The notes under the pieces: model-generated
Databases searched by the model: none
What the model was told of the DNA's origin: nothing
Seen by the model: only the letters and a program-made list of their open reading frames with translations
Translations under genes and position numbers: made by a program
Assembly: GCA_047638975.1 (NCBI GenBank)
Contig: JBLINB010000004.1
Location: 4,669-68,668, forward strand
DNA: 64,000 bases
Direction: 5' to 3'
Source of the DNA: JAPKEZ01 sp047638975
GTDB lineage: Bacteria > Planctomycetota > UBA1135
Shown here: positions 53,585 to 62,130 of the stretch, piece by piece
Numbering within the stretch: position 1 is the first letter of the stretch
Layout of the letters: each line of letters begins with the position of its first letter

Positions 53585-54311
53585 TTTTCAGACTGTAATG
53601 GTCAACTAATATTTGCCGCAAGTCTGAGAAGCGTTTAATCGTAAACGCTGGCGCAGTCATTGGGTTATTGACGCTGTGCTTGCCCCCACCGTTTACCCAT
53701 ACCGTTATCATTCCTGCAGCATTTGCAGTGTCTATATCATGAAAGGGATGATCGCCAACGTGCATGATATTTTCTGCTTGGCAGCCGGTTTGTTCAATCG
53801 CAGATTTATACAACTTCACATTTGACTTGGCGATGCCTACCGCATGCGTAATGAAGATAAGTTGTGGGTCGGTGTATTTATCTATTTCGAGGCGCAATAT
53901 TTTTTCGGCCTGCTTGCGTACTAAACCAGAGGTAATAATTCCCAAGCGCACTCCGGATTGGTCAATGTCGGCCAATAGTTGGCGGTCGGCTTCACTAATA
54001 TGCAGGTGCTTCCACTTAGCATTATGGTAGGCAATGGTGCCAGCAACGACAATCAAATCGATGTTAACATTTTTAAGCGCCTCGGCTGGCAAGCGCTTAA
54101 GCAAAAAATCATAGTGGTGATCATGGTTAGAGCCAAATTCTTGCACCACTAGCTCGAGCTCTTGCAGCAAATGATCTAGACTAGCATTTAGGCCTCGGTC
54201 AATCATTGCCTGTAAGGCATCGCGGCGAGCTATAGAGACAAAGTCCGTTGTAGCAAATAGAGTATCGTCAATATCTAAAAAGATTACGTCGAGCCGCGGA
54301 GATTTCGCCAT
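53580..54311 (-). CDS. HAD-family phosphatase (YjjG-like)
   Basis: The product is 243 residues. HAD motifs: I, FLDIDDTLF with the nucleophile Asp; II, IITSG; III, a Lys around KSNVKLYKSAIEQTG; IV, HVGDHPFHDIDTANAAGM. The cap of about 75 residues follows motif I. It resembles YjjG-type nucleotide phosphatases and 2-haloacid dehalogenase-like phosphatases; the substrate is unknown. It is convergent with secretin 2 and next to the transporter ATPase gene. Confidence 0.88.
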   Translation of the reverse strand: MAKSPRLDVIFLDIDDTLFATTDFVSIARRDALQAMIDRGLNASLDHLLQELELVVQEFGSNHDHHYDFLLKRLPAEALKNVNIDLIVVAGTIAYHNAKWKHLHISEADRQLLADIDQSGVRLGIITSGLVRKQAEKILRLEIDKYTDPQLIFITHAVGIAKSNVKLYKSAIEQTGCQAENIMHVGDHPFHDIDTANAAGMITVWVNGGGKHSVNNPMTAPAFTIKRFSDLRQILVDHYSLKI

Positions 54312-54338
54312 ATCCTAAGTTTAACCTGAAACCTATCC

Positions 54339-55859
54339 TTATAGCAATTTATTGAGCGACAAAATGTCGTGCGCTATTCTTTCGACCAACTCTGGGTCGT
54401 GGCTTATGAATAAATAGCTCAAGAGACGGCGCTGCTGCAGCTGTAGCAGCAAGTCAATAATCTCATTCTGCGCGGTTAAATCTAAAGAGGATATCGCCTC
54501 GTCGCAAACGACTACCTCAGGATTAAGCGCTAAAGCTCGTGCAATCGCCACCCGCTGACACTGGCCACCGCTTAGCTGCGATGGCAAGCGCTCTGACAAC
54601 AGCGCTGCGTCTAGGCCTACCTCGCTCAACAACTCAAGTGCGCGCTGCTTACGCGTCGCCGCATCGGATTGAGAGTGCACCAGCAAGGGCTCGGCGACCG
54701 ACTTCCAAATGGGCATCAGTGGATTTAGGGAGCTAGTTGGGTCTTGAAAAATCATACTGACATGACGACGAAAAGGACGCAATGCTGCTTGGTCCTTTTG
54801 GTGCAATGCGATGACATCGTTTTCAATATGCAAATTTAGCTCGCCTTTTATTTCATGTGCCAAACCACAAACAGCGCGCGCAATAGTCGACTTACCCGAG
54901 CCCGACTTTCCGACGATTGCCAAAGTTTGACCGCGCAGCAGCTTGAAGGAGATATCACTGACGATTTCTGACAAACGCGCGCGGCCGAAGATGCGTGGTA
55001 CGCGATAAGAAATGGTTAATCGCTTGGCTTCAAGCACGACCTCTTGGCTCTTGGTCTCGATTTGCACAGCACGTTGCTTTTCTGCAGCAGCCAGTAGACG
55101 CTTGGTTACTGGATGCTGCGGAGATGTAAATATATGACCCGTGCTATTACATTCGACCACCGTAGATGCATGCATCACCACGATATTGTCGGCGATTTGT
55201 TTAGCTAAAGAAATATCGTGTGTGATGAAAACGATTGCAAGTTCACGCTTGGCGCATAGCTCTGTAAGCAACCCAATGATCATCTCTTGAGTTTCAGGAT
55301 CGAGCGCCGTGGTGATCTCATCCGCTATTAAAACTTGCGGGTCAGCAGCCAGAGACAATGCTAGCAATAAGCGCTGCCGTTGTCCGCCGCTTAATTGGTG
55401 CGAGTAGTTACTGCGTATATCTTGCAGCTCACCCAGACCTACTTCGGCTAATAGCTGGCGCGAACGGCGTTGACGTTCGGCGCTTGGCATACTCTGAAAA
55501 TGCGCTAACAAGACTTCGTCCAACTGCGTGTGAATGCTCAATACGGGATTAAGGCATGAACTTGGATCTTGAAAGACGTAGGCAATCTGCTTGCCACGTA
55601 AAGCGCGCAAACGGCTCTCTGGCAATTCGGAGATATCACTGCCGTCAAGCTTGATGATGCCGGAAGTCCTTTTAAGGCCATTCGGTAGCAACTGCATCAT
55701 CGCCAGGCATGCTAAAGATTTGCCAGAGCCAGACTCGCCGACGATTGCCGTTATTTTCGCAGCATCAAGCTGCAACTCGAAGTCTTTGACCACTGTTGCA
55801 GAAGAATCGCAAACGGTGACCGTTAGCTGGCTCACACAGAGAATAGGCGCATCACTCAC
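54339..55859 (-). CDS. Fused double ABC ATPase for peptide/nickel-type transporter (OppD-OppF fusion)
   Basis: The product is 506 residues from a GTG at 55859 (MSDAPILCVSQLTVTV, the usual Opp ATPase start), or 526 from an ATG at 55919, which would lie 2 bp from the divergent gene. Domain 1: GESGSGKSLACL, LSGGQRQRLLLAL, VLIADEITTALDP. Domain 2: GKSGSGKSTIARAV, LSGGQCQRVAIARAL, VVVCDEAISSLD. Such YejF-like fusions energise OppB/OppC-type permeases, which are encoded on the opposite strand at 57411-59179. Both halves keep all catalytic motifs. Confidence 0.93.
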   Translation of the reverse strand: MSDAPILCVSQLTVTVCDSSATVVKDFELQLDAAKITAIVGESGSGKSLACLAMMQLLPNGLKRTSGIIKLDGSDISELPESRLRALRGKQIAYVFQDPSSCLNPVLSIHTQLDEVLLAHFQSMPSAERQRRSRQLLAEVGLGELQDIRSNYSHQLSGGQRQRLLLALSLAADPQVLIADEITTALDPETQEMIIGLLTELCAKRELAIVFITHDISLAKQIADNIVVMHASTVVECNSTGHIFTSPQHPVTKRLLAAAEKQRAVQIETKSQEVVLEAKRLTISYRVPRIFGRARLSEIVSDISFKLLRGQTLAIVGKSGSGKSTIARAVCGLAHEIKGELNLHIENDVIALHQKDQAALRPFRRHVSMIFQDPTSSLNPLMPIWKSVAEPLLVHSQSDAATRKQRALELLSEVGLDAALLSERLPSQLSGGQCQRVAIARALALNPEVVVCDEAISSLDLTAQNEIIDLLLQLQQRRLLSYLFISHDPELVERIAHDILSLNKLL

Positions 55860-55921
55860 CTCATGATTGTAGGCGATTGCATACTCGATTTCTTTATTAC
55901 TATCTTTTATCCTGTACATAA

Positions 55922-57418
55922 TTGAAAACCCTCTCTCTGCTGGCTTTACTCTGCTGCTGTTCACCACAGCCAGCCGAGTTAGTCGTAGTCAATGGCTCCG
56001 AGTTAGATTCCTTTGACCCGCAACTGGCGACCAGTGCCGCAAGTGCCCGCCTGCTAAGCGCGGTCTTTGACTGCCTTACCGCAATCGATCCTGCGACCGG
56101 AGATTTGCGCGCAGAATTAGCTACAAGCTGGACGGCTAGCGACAGCAATCGCCAGTGGCGCTTTAGGCTACGCTCTGACGCACGTTGGTCGGACGGCTCG
56201 GCGTTGACGCTGATTGATGTGCGCGACAGCTGGAAGCGATTACAGCGGCCGTCCACGGCTGCACCCTATGCGGATTGGCTTGCCGGAGCAAAAATAGAGA
56301 TTGTTGATGGCGCTTTGCAGGTAAACTTTGGCACCCCGCAGCCTTTGTTTGCTATTTATTGTGCCTATCACGCCCTGGCTCCGATCCCCGAGCAGTTGCG
56401 TGACTCGGCACCCGGAGTTTTGCCAGACAGCATGGTTTATTCGGGGCACTATACGATTGCCGAAAGACACATTCGTGACTTTAGCCGACTCGAGATTAAT
56501 CCGCAGCATCCTGATTTTTCGGAGCGCTCTTTTAAGACTATCGATTTCTTAAGTGTTGATTCGCAATGGACGGCGCTTAATCTTTACCTTGATGAACAGG
56601 TCGATTTTATTCCTGCAGTCCCGCAATTGGCCGTTGCAAAATTGCAGCAGCAATATCCGCAATCGCTGGATGTGTCACCGAGCTTCGCTAGTTACTTTAT
56701 TCGACTGCAGCAACAAGATGGTAGCCTCTTAAGCAATAAGAATCTGCGCAAGGCCTTGGCGCACTCTATAGACCGAGAACAATTGGTCGCTTTAATCGGT
56801 GGCGAGCGCCAAGCGGCATATGCGTTTATCCCGACCTTGCTAGACCGTTATACCTCGCGCATTGCTATTAAGTATGATGCCGTTGAAGCGCGTCAGGCAT
56901 TAGCTATTGCCAAAACAGAGCTAAATCTCGATGCGATAAGTATTGATTATTTATACCCAGCGTCTGAGATGAATCGAGTCATCGCTGAATTTCTACAACA
57001 GCAATGGCATAGCGTTTTGGGTATTAAGGTTAGCCTCAATCAGCTTGAGGCCAAATCCTTCTTCCCGCTGCAAAGCGCAGGCGACTATCAAGCCTCGCAT
57101 TCGACATGGATCGGAGATTATTACGACCCCTATACTTTTTTAGAATTATTTAGAAGCGAGCACCGTAATAACCGTAGTTTCTTTAGCAATGCGAACTACG
57201 ACAAATTATTGGACGACGCGCAGCACTGCGTTGACCAGCAATTGCGGCTAGAAATCTTGTCCGCTGCCGAAGAACTGCTGCTTAGCGAGTATGCCCTGAT
57301 ACCCTTGTGTTTCGATTCGAATATGCAACTGTTGCGCCCAAGTATCAGCGGTCACACTGCAAATAAGTTTGGGATTATTGAATGGCATAATCTAAGTCGC
57401 GAGCCGCAGCATGATTAA
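55922..57418 (+). CDS. ABC transporter substrate-binding protein, peptide family (SBP_bac_5)
   Basis: The product is 498 residues. It must start at the TTG at 55922, since an in-frame TAA lies directly before it. The signal peptide MKTLSLLALLCCCS is short with a non-standard lipobox. Family pattern: ELVVVNGSELDSFDPQLATSAASARLLSAVFDCLTAIDPATGDLRAELATSW, WRFRLRSDARWSDGSALTLIDVRDSWKR, NLRKALAHSIDREQLVALIGG, and a C-terminal DYYDPYTFLELFRSEHRNNRS. It resembles oligopeptide-binding OppA. It overlaps the next permease gene by 8 bp. Confidence 0.92.
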   Translation: MKTLSLLALLCCCSPQPAELVVVNGSELDSFDPQLATSAASARLLSAVFDCLTAIDPATGDLRAELATSWTASDSNRQWRFRLRSDARWSDGSALTLIDVRDSWKRLQRPSTAAPYADWLAGAKIEIVDGALQVNFGTPQPLFAIYCAYHALAPIPEQLRDSAPGVLPDSMVYSGHYTIAERHIRDFSRLEINPQHPDFSERSFKTIDFLSVDSQWTALNLYLDEQVDFIPAVPQLAVAKLQQQYPQSLDVSPSFASYFIRLQQQDGSLLSNKNLRKALAHSIDREQLVALIGGERQAAYAFIPTLLDRYTSRIAIKYDAVEARQALAIAKTELNLDAISIDYLYPASEMNRVIAEFLQQQWHSVLGIKVSLNQLEAKSFFPLQSAGDYQASHSTWIGDYYDPYTFLELFRSEHRNNRSFFSNANYDKLLDDAQHCVDQQLRLEILSAAEELLLSEYALIPLCFDSNMQLLRPSISGHTANKFGIIEWHNLSREPQHD

Positions 57419-58325
57419 CCTTCTACGCCGCCTAGGATTTGCTGTGATGAGTGTGTTATTGGTGCACGCACTGGCCTTTTTCATGTTGCACGGCACGCGT
57501 GGTGGCCCCTTCGATAGCAATCAGTCCTTCGCGGCAGAGACGCTCGCTGCACTTGAAGCACGTTATCAGTTGAATGAACCTCTAGCGACTCAGTATCTAA
57601 ATTCATTGCGCGGTTTGGCGACTTTGGATTTCGGGCCATCCTTGCAATACCAAGGCACAGCAGTCAAAGAGTTGTTGAATGCCGCTATTCCGGTTTCATT
57701 GATTCTTGGCCTTGGCGCATTGTTTATCGCCGTTTTCGTTGGGCTTAGTGCCGGACTATATTGTGCGACTTCAAACTCTAAATGGCGCATCTGGTTAATC
57801 AAAGTCAGTGGTTCGACATTACTTGCCACCCCAAACTTTGTAATCGCCGGCATTTTGATTAGCATCTTTGCTTTCGGCCTCGGCATCTTGCCGGTAGCCG
57901 GACAGAGAAGTATTACTTCATGGATATTGCCGTGTTGTGCGCTTGGCCTACCCTTGGCGGCACAGCTTTTTGTACTGGTCCAACATCATGCGACGGCAGC
58001 GCGTAACAGTAACGCCTATCGCAGCGCTTTATCCAGAGGTTTGCACAAACGTAAGCTGCAAATAAATTACATCCTGCGTCCGAGTCTAACACCGGTGCTA
58101 GCTTTTCTAGGGCCAGCAGCGGCTGGCATCCTCACTGGCTCGTTGGTCATCGAACAAATATTTTCTCTACCGGGGCTCGGCACCTTTTTCGTGCAAGCTG
58201 CCTTAGCACGCGACTACACTTTGGCCTTGGGTGTAACCGTGGTTTATACAGCAGCACTTGCCAGCTGCACTTTTATCGCAGACATCTTGATCATGAAATT
58301 TGATCCGCGTAATGAGTCTATTTAG
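57411..58325 (+). CDS. ABC transporter permease (OppB-like)
   Basis: The product is 304 residues with about six membrane segments. Visible: the OppB N-terminus RLGFAVMSVLLVHALAFFMLHGTRGGPFDSN, QYLNSLRGLATLDFGPSLQYQG, and the EAA-like SNAYRSALSRGLHKRKLQINYILRPSLTPVLAFLGPAAAGILTGSLVIEQIFSLPGLG. It pairs with the OppC-like gene, 2 bp downstream. Confidence 0.92.
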   Translation: MINLLRRLGFAVMSVLLVHALAFFMLHGTRGGPFDSNQSFAAETLAALEARYQLNEPLATQYLNSLRGLATLDFGPSLQYQGTAVKELLNAAIPVSLILGLGALFIAVFVGLSAGLYCATSNSKWRIWLIKVSGSTLLATPNFVIAGILISIFAFGLGILPVAGQRSITSWILPCCALGLPLAAQLFVLVQHHATAARNSNAYRSALSRGLHKRKLQINYILRPSLTPVLAFLGPAAAGILTGSLVIEQIFSLPGLGTFFVQAALARDYTLALGVTVVYTAALASCTFIADILIMKFDPRNESI

Positions 58326-58327
58326 CG

Positions 58328-59179
58328 ATGCATAGTAATCCATTTCCGCGTTGGCAAGCAGCAGTGTTGTTACTGATTTGCATTATTGCGATATTGGCAC
58401 CCCAGCTACCGTTAGCCGACTATAGCGCGATGGATACCGAGCAACTTTTAGTAGCGCCGCAGTTGACCTCAGCCCCCTACCTGGGCACGGATGCACAAGG
58501 ACGCGACATGCTAGCGCGTTTAGTCAGCGGATCCCGAATTTCCCTCAGCGTTGGCCTATTCGGAACCATCGTGGCGTTACTGATTGGCGTTCCTTTTGGC
58601 GCATTCGCCGGCCTTGGATCGCGACGGCGTGACAGTTTATTAATGCGCTTTGCCGATGCACTTGAATCGATTCCGATGGTCGTGTTTATTTTATTCATGC
58701 TATCGATATTGCAAGAGTATCGCATTGAATTAGCCGGCATCGGCTTCGGTAGATTACAGTTATTCTTCGTAGCTATCGGCGTATTATTTTGGCTGCCTAC
58801 AGCGCGTGTAGTACGCGCCGAATGCCGCCGCATAAATAGTTTGCCATTTGTTGACGCCGCGCGCAGTCAGGGCATGCGCCAGTCGCGTATTTTCAAAAAT
58901 CACATTTTACCGCAACTGTGGCCCGCCATTGGCAGCATGTTAATAATCACCTTGCCGCGCGTCATCCTAATGGAAGCCTTCCTTAGCTTTCTCGGTCTTG
59001 GCGTAGAATCACCCACCGTTTCATGGGGACGCCTTGCCAGCGATGGCATGGCTACTTTAAATCCTTTAGTCGATGCCGGCTGGCTCATATACCTGCCTAG
59101 CATTGCATTAGTCGGATGCCTGTTGCTGTTCCAGCGCCTAGCTAGATGGGCGCGCGATTACGTCAATCTCGATTCTTAG
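58328..59179 (+). CDS. ABC transporter permease (OppC-like)
   Basis: The product is 283 residues with about six membrane segments. Visible: LGTDAQGRDMLARLVSGSRISLSVGLFGTIVALLIGVPFGAFAG (the OppC start block), FVDAARSQGMRQSRIFKNHILPQLWPAIGSMLIITLPRVILMEAFLSFLGLGVESPTVSWGRLASDG. Together with OppB, the SBP and the fused ATPase it completes a peptide importer. Its 3' end overlaps ridA tail to tail by 42 bp. Confidence 0.93.
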   Translation: MHSNPFPRWQAAVLLLICIIAILAPQLPLADYSAMDTEQLLVAPQLTSAPYLGTDAQGRDMLARLVSGSRISLSVGLFGTIVALLIGVPFGAFAGLGSRRRDSLLMRFADALESIPMVVFILFMLSILQEYRIELAGIGFGRLQLFFVAIGVLFWLPTARVVRAECRRINSLPFVDAARSQGMRQSRIFKNHILPQLWPAIGSMLIITLPRVILMEAFLSFLGLGVESPTVSWGRLASDGMATLNPLVDAGWLIYLPSIALVGCLLLFQRLARWARDYVNLDS

Positions 59180-59515
59180 ATCACGCGGCAGACGTTGCAC
59201 TTCGACGCACGAGCGCGCCGGTTGGTGGCCGTCTAGATGTTCGCTATAGATGGCATTCATTGCAGCGAATTCGTCCATGTCGGCGAGATAAACAGTCGCC
59301 TTCACGATGTCTTGCAAACTGCAGCCGGCGGCCGACAAGATTTCTTTTAGATTAGAAAATACTTGTTGCGTTTGACTTTCAATATCGTCACCGACGATTG
59401 AATTATCTGCGCACATACCGACGACTCCGGAAGTGTACACCCAACCGTCAACACGAATGGCTTGACTGTAAGGACCGATTGCTTGTGAAGATTTATTCGT
59501 GTGAATGATTTCCAT
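59138..59515 (-). CDS. ridA: RidA/YjgF enamine-imine deaminase
   Basis: The product is 125 residues, a trimeric cytosolic protein that hydrolyses reactive 2-aminoacrylate and related imines. Visible: SSQAIGPYSQAIRVDGWVYTSGVVG, QTQQVFSNLKEILSAAGCSLQDIVKATVYLADMDEFAAMN, and PARSCVEVQRLPRDLRIEIDVIA, including the catalytic Arg in PARS. It begins next to coaD, both on the minus strand, and overlaps oppC. Confidence 0.95.
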   Translation of the reverse strand: MEIIHTNKSSQAIGPYSQAIRVDGWVYTSGVVGMCADNSIVGDDIESQTQQVFSNLKEILSAAGCSLQDIVKATVYLADMDEFAAMNAIYSEHLDGHQPARSCVEVQRLPRDLRIEIDVIARPSS

Positions 59516-59998
59516 TTATACTTTGCTAGTTAATTGTTGATGAACATGATCGCTGAGAAATTGTGGCAAAACACCGCCGTTGATATAGACCTCTTGAATC
59601 AAGCTCGAAGAGACGTAAGAGAACTTTGGATTTGGCATGACAAATACGCTTTCGATAGTGGCATCGAGTTGACGGTTGGTTAAAGCCATCGGATATTCAT
59701 ATTCGAAATCCGTTACGCTACGCATGCCACGCAGCAAAATCTTGACGTCATGACTTTGCGCATATTCGACCAATAGCCCAGAGCAAGAATCGATGACTAC
59801 CGGCAAATCTGCTAAGTCGTGGCGCAGTAGTTCGAGGCGCTCTTCGAGGCTAAAAAGCCCTTTTTTATTTATGTTTTCAGCGATGACGATACGCAATGAT
59901 CCGAACAATGCAACACCCCGTTTAATCAAATCGTAGTGACCAAGTGTTGGGGGGTCGAAGCTACCCGCAAATAATGCGTGTGGATGTAATTCTGCCAT
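59516..59998 (-). CDS. coaD: Phosphopantetheine adenylyltransferase
   Basis: CoaD makes dephospho-CoA from 4'-phosphopantetheine and ATP. The product is 160 residues from the ATG at 59998, matching the usual 159-165; a longer ATG at 60046 would overlap divergent comEC. Visible: ALFAGSFDPPTLGHYDLIKRG with the TxGH nucleotide motif, FSLEERLELLRHDL, LLRGMRSVTDFEYEYPMALTNRQL and SYVSSSLIQEVYINGG (the SSS motif). Confidence 0.96.
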   Translation of the reverse strand: MAELHPHALFAGSFDPPTLGHYDLIKRGVALFGSLRIVIAENINKKGLFSLEERLELLRHDLADLPVVIDSCSGLLVEYAQSHDVKILLRGMRSVTDFEYEYPMALTNRQLDATIESVFVMPNPKFSYVSSSLIQEVYINGGVLPQFLSDHVHQQLTSKV

Positions 59999-60044
59999 GT
60001 AAATATTGTAGTGTACTATTCGCCTGTGGACGTCTACTTTATGC

Positions 60045-62099
60045 ATGAACTCTTGGCGTCACTCTAAGTTGCTGCAACTAGCCTTTTGCAGCTACTTGTT
60101 GGCAGCGCTATTGCTATACATGCTGCCATGGCATCGAGATTATGCCGACACACTGGCTTTATATTTAAGTGGCGTATGCTGCTTATTGGCGATTGCTAGT
60201 TACTGGTTGTTCATCAATACCCGCATCATGCTCATCTTAGCGATGGCCTGTTTGGCATATTTGCATCAGCCCCCACAGTTGTTGCTTCAAAAGGCGCGGT
60301 TGCATCCGGTAACTCTTCACGCCACGGTATCCGCCATCACCGTGCATAGCGACTATGTCAAAATAATGCTGCGAGATATCAGCAGTGACGACAACGCAGA
60401 GTTGAATACTCTTAAAGAACTACGTGCCATCAATAGTAATAATTATTGCAATTTAGAGATAGGCGAACGCATCGCGGCGCAGGGCATCCTCGAGCAAGAT
60501 GGGCGCTGGCTTAGTTTAAAAAAGATATCTTATCGTTCCTTGAAGTATAAAAGTTTTCTGCCCTTTGACGAGTTGCGGCATTGGGTGCAACTTAAGCTCA
60601 AGCATTTATTTCAGGGTAACGAATTAGGTATTGCGCGCGCATTGATTTTGGCTGATAAAAGCAGTCTTGATGATTTACTAAAATCAGGCTATCGCAATTT
60701 TGGCTTGCTGCATTTACTCGCGGTTTCTGGCATGCACTTTTGGCTCTGGAATGCCTTCCTACGCCGTATCCTTGGTTATCGTTTTAACCGCTTGCGGCTA
60801 CCTATTTTAGTGATTGCAGCATTATTAGCAGGCTTCGGCCCCGCCGTCAGCCGCGCTCTTGGTTTTATTGTGGTGCGTGATTTAGCTGCGATGCGTTTTC
60901 GAAATTTCTCGGCGATGCGTTTGCTAGCCATCGTTGGTTTGAGTGAATTACTACTCTTCGCAAATAGTCCTTTTGGTTTGGGCTACTTACTTAGCTATTC
61001 GGCAACTATTGCCATCATTGTGTGTAGCGATAAAGTCAATGACTCTAACTTTAAAGCAACGATGCGTTGCTCATGGGCCGCCTTCTTCGCCACCATGCCG
61101 GTGATTCATAATTTGCAGGCAACCATCGAATTTTTTAGCATCATCTTTAGCCCGATCTTTGCTATTTTCACTACGGCACGTTTATTTATTATTCTTGCCA
61201 GCTTGGCTTTGCCTGTTCAGCCGCTATCGCAATTTTTGTTAAGCGCGATCAGCAGCCTAGAAACGCGTTTAATCACGCTATGCGACTTATTACCCGGTAC
61301 GCCATTGCTTGCGACTACCAGCAGTCAAGTAGCCATAACTGTCATTGCAATCATCGCCCTTGCCTTGGCTTTACCCCTGCAAATTGCGCCACCAAAAATG
61401 CTCAAGAGAGCATTGGTGGTGCTGGCCATCGGTTTATTTGCTTATCGCCCTGCACAGCGTATTGGTATCAGTATGGTAAATGTAGGGCATGGCTTGGGGG
61501 TGGTTATCAATGGTGAGCAGCGTAGTGTCGGCTTTGATCTCGGCAGCAAAACATTAAATGCCAATCGTTTGGTAGATAGCATTTATTTCAAAGAGTTGCT
61601 ACATAACAAATGGCCGGCGCCTACCGAATTCATTTTCTCGCATCGCGATGACGATCATGTTAATGGCATGCCCGCATTGCACCAGCGCCTTGCAGTGCGC
61701 GAACTGAGCCATAGTGAAGCATTAGAGCTACAACTCGCTCCATGGACGGTGACTGTTTATAGAACCCGTGGCGATCTTAAGAGTACAGCCAACGATAATG
61801 GCTTTGCGATTGATTTACGCTATCAGCAGCAGCGCATTGTTGTACTTGGCGACCAAGACGGATCAGCGCTATTTGAGTTGGCGCGATACCTCAGCCCTGG
61901 TCCGGTCGACATCATGTTTAGCCCTCACCATGGTTTAAGTACCGACGGCTTAGCGATGATGATTGAGCATTTGCGTCCAAACGAGCTGTGGGCGTCATGT
62001 GCACCCATTAATTTTCCTTTACCGGCGCAAGAGATTGCGCAACATTACGGTATTCCGTTATTACACACCGCAGCAGGTCCTTTGCGAAAAGTTTTCTAG
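60045..62099 (+). CDS. comEC: ComEC/Rec2-type DNA uptake membrane protein
   Basis: The product is 684 residues. About 30-170 is the DUF4131/OB-like N-domain. The competence membrane core begins near residue 200: LILADKSSLDDLLKSGYRNFGLLHLLAVSGMHFWLW, with several helices. The C-terminal metallo-beta-lactamase domain starts near 475: MVNVGHGLGVVINGEQRSVGFDLGS, HRDDDHVNGMPAL, VVLGDQDGSALF and FSPHHGLSTDG. It imports single-stranded DNA in naturally competent bacteria. The neighbouring comM fits this. No pilus or dprA gene is seen in the window. Confidence 0.9.
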   Translation: MNSWRHSKLLQLAFCSYLLAALLLYMLPWHRDYADTLALYLSGVCCLLAIASYWLFINTRIMLILAMACLAYLHQPPQLLLQKARLHPVTLHATVSAITVHSDYVKIMLRDISSDDNAELNTLKELRAINSNNYCNLEIGERIAAQGILEQDGRWLSLKKISYRSLKYKSFLPFDELRHWVQLKLKHLFQGNELGIARALILADKSSLDDLLKSGYRNFGLLHLLAVSGMHFWLWNAFLRRILGYRFNRLRLPILVIAALLAGFGPAVSRALGFIVVRDLAAMRFRNFSAMRLLAIVGLSELLLFANSPFGLGYLLSYSATIAIIVCSDKVNDSNFKATMRCSWAAFFATMPVIHNLQATIEFFSIIFSPIFAIFTTARLFIILASLALPVQPLSQFLLSAISSLETRLITLCDLLPGTPLLATTSSQVAITVIAIIALALALPLQIAPPKMLKRALVVLAIGLFAYRPAQRIGISMVNVGHGLGVVINGEQRSVGFDLGSKTLNANRLVDSIYFKELLHNKWPAPTEFIFSHRDDDHVNGMPALHQRLAVRELSHSEALELQLAPWTVTVYRTRGDLKSTANDNGFAIDLRYQQQRIVVLGDQDGSALFELARYLSPGPVDIMFSPHHGLSTDGLAMMIEHLRPNELWASCAPINFPLPAQEIAQHYGIPLLHTAAGPLRKVF

Positions 62100-62130
62100 T
62101 GTCGATGTGTTGGCGAGGCGTCCCCTTAAA

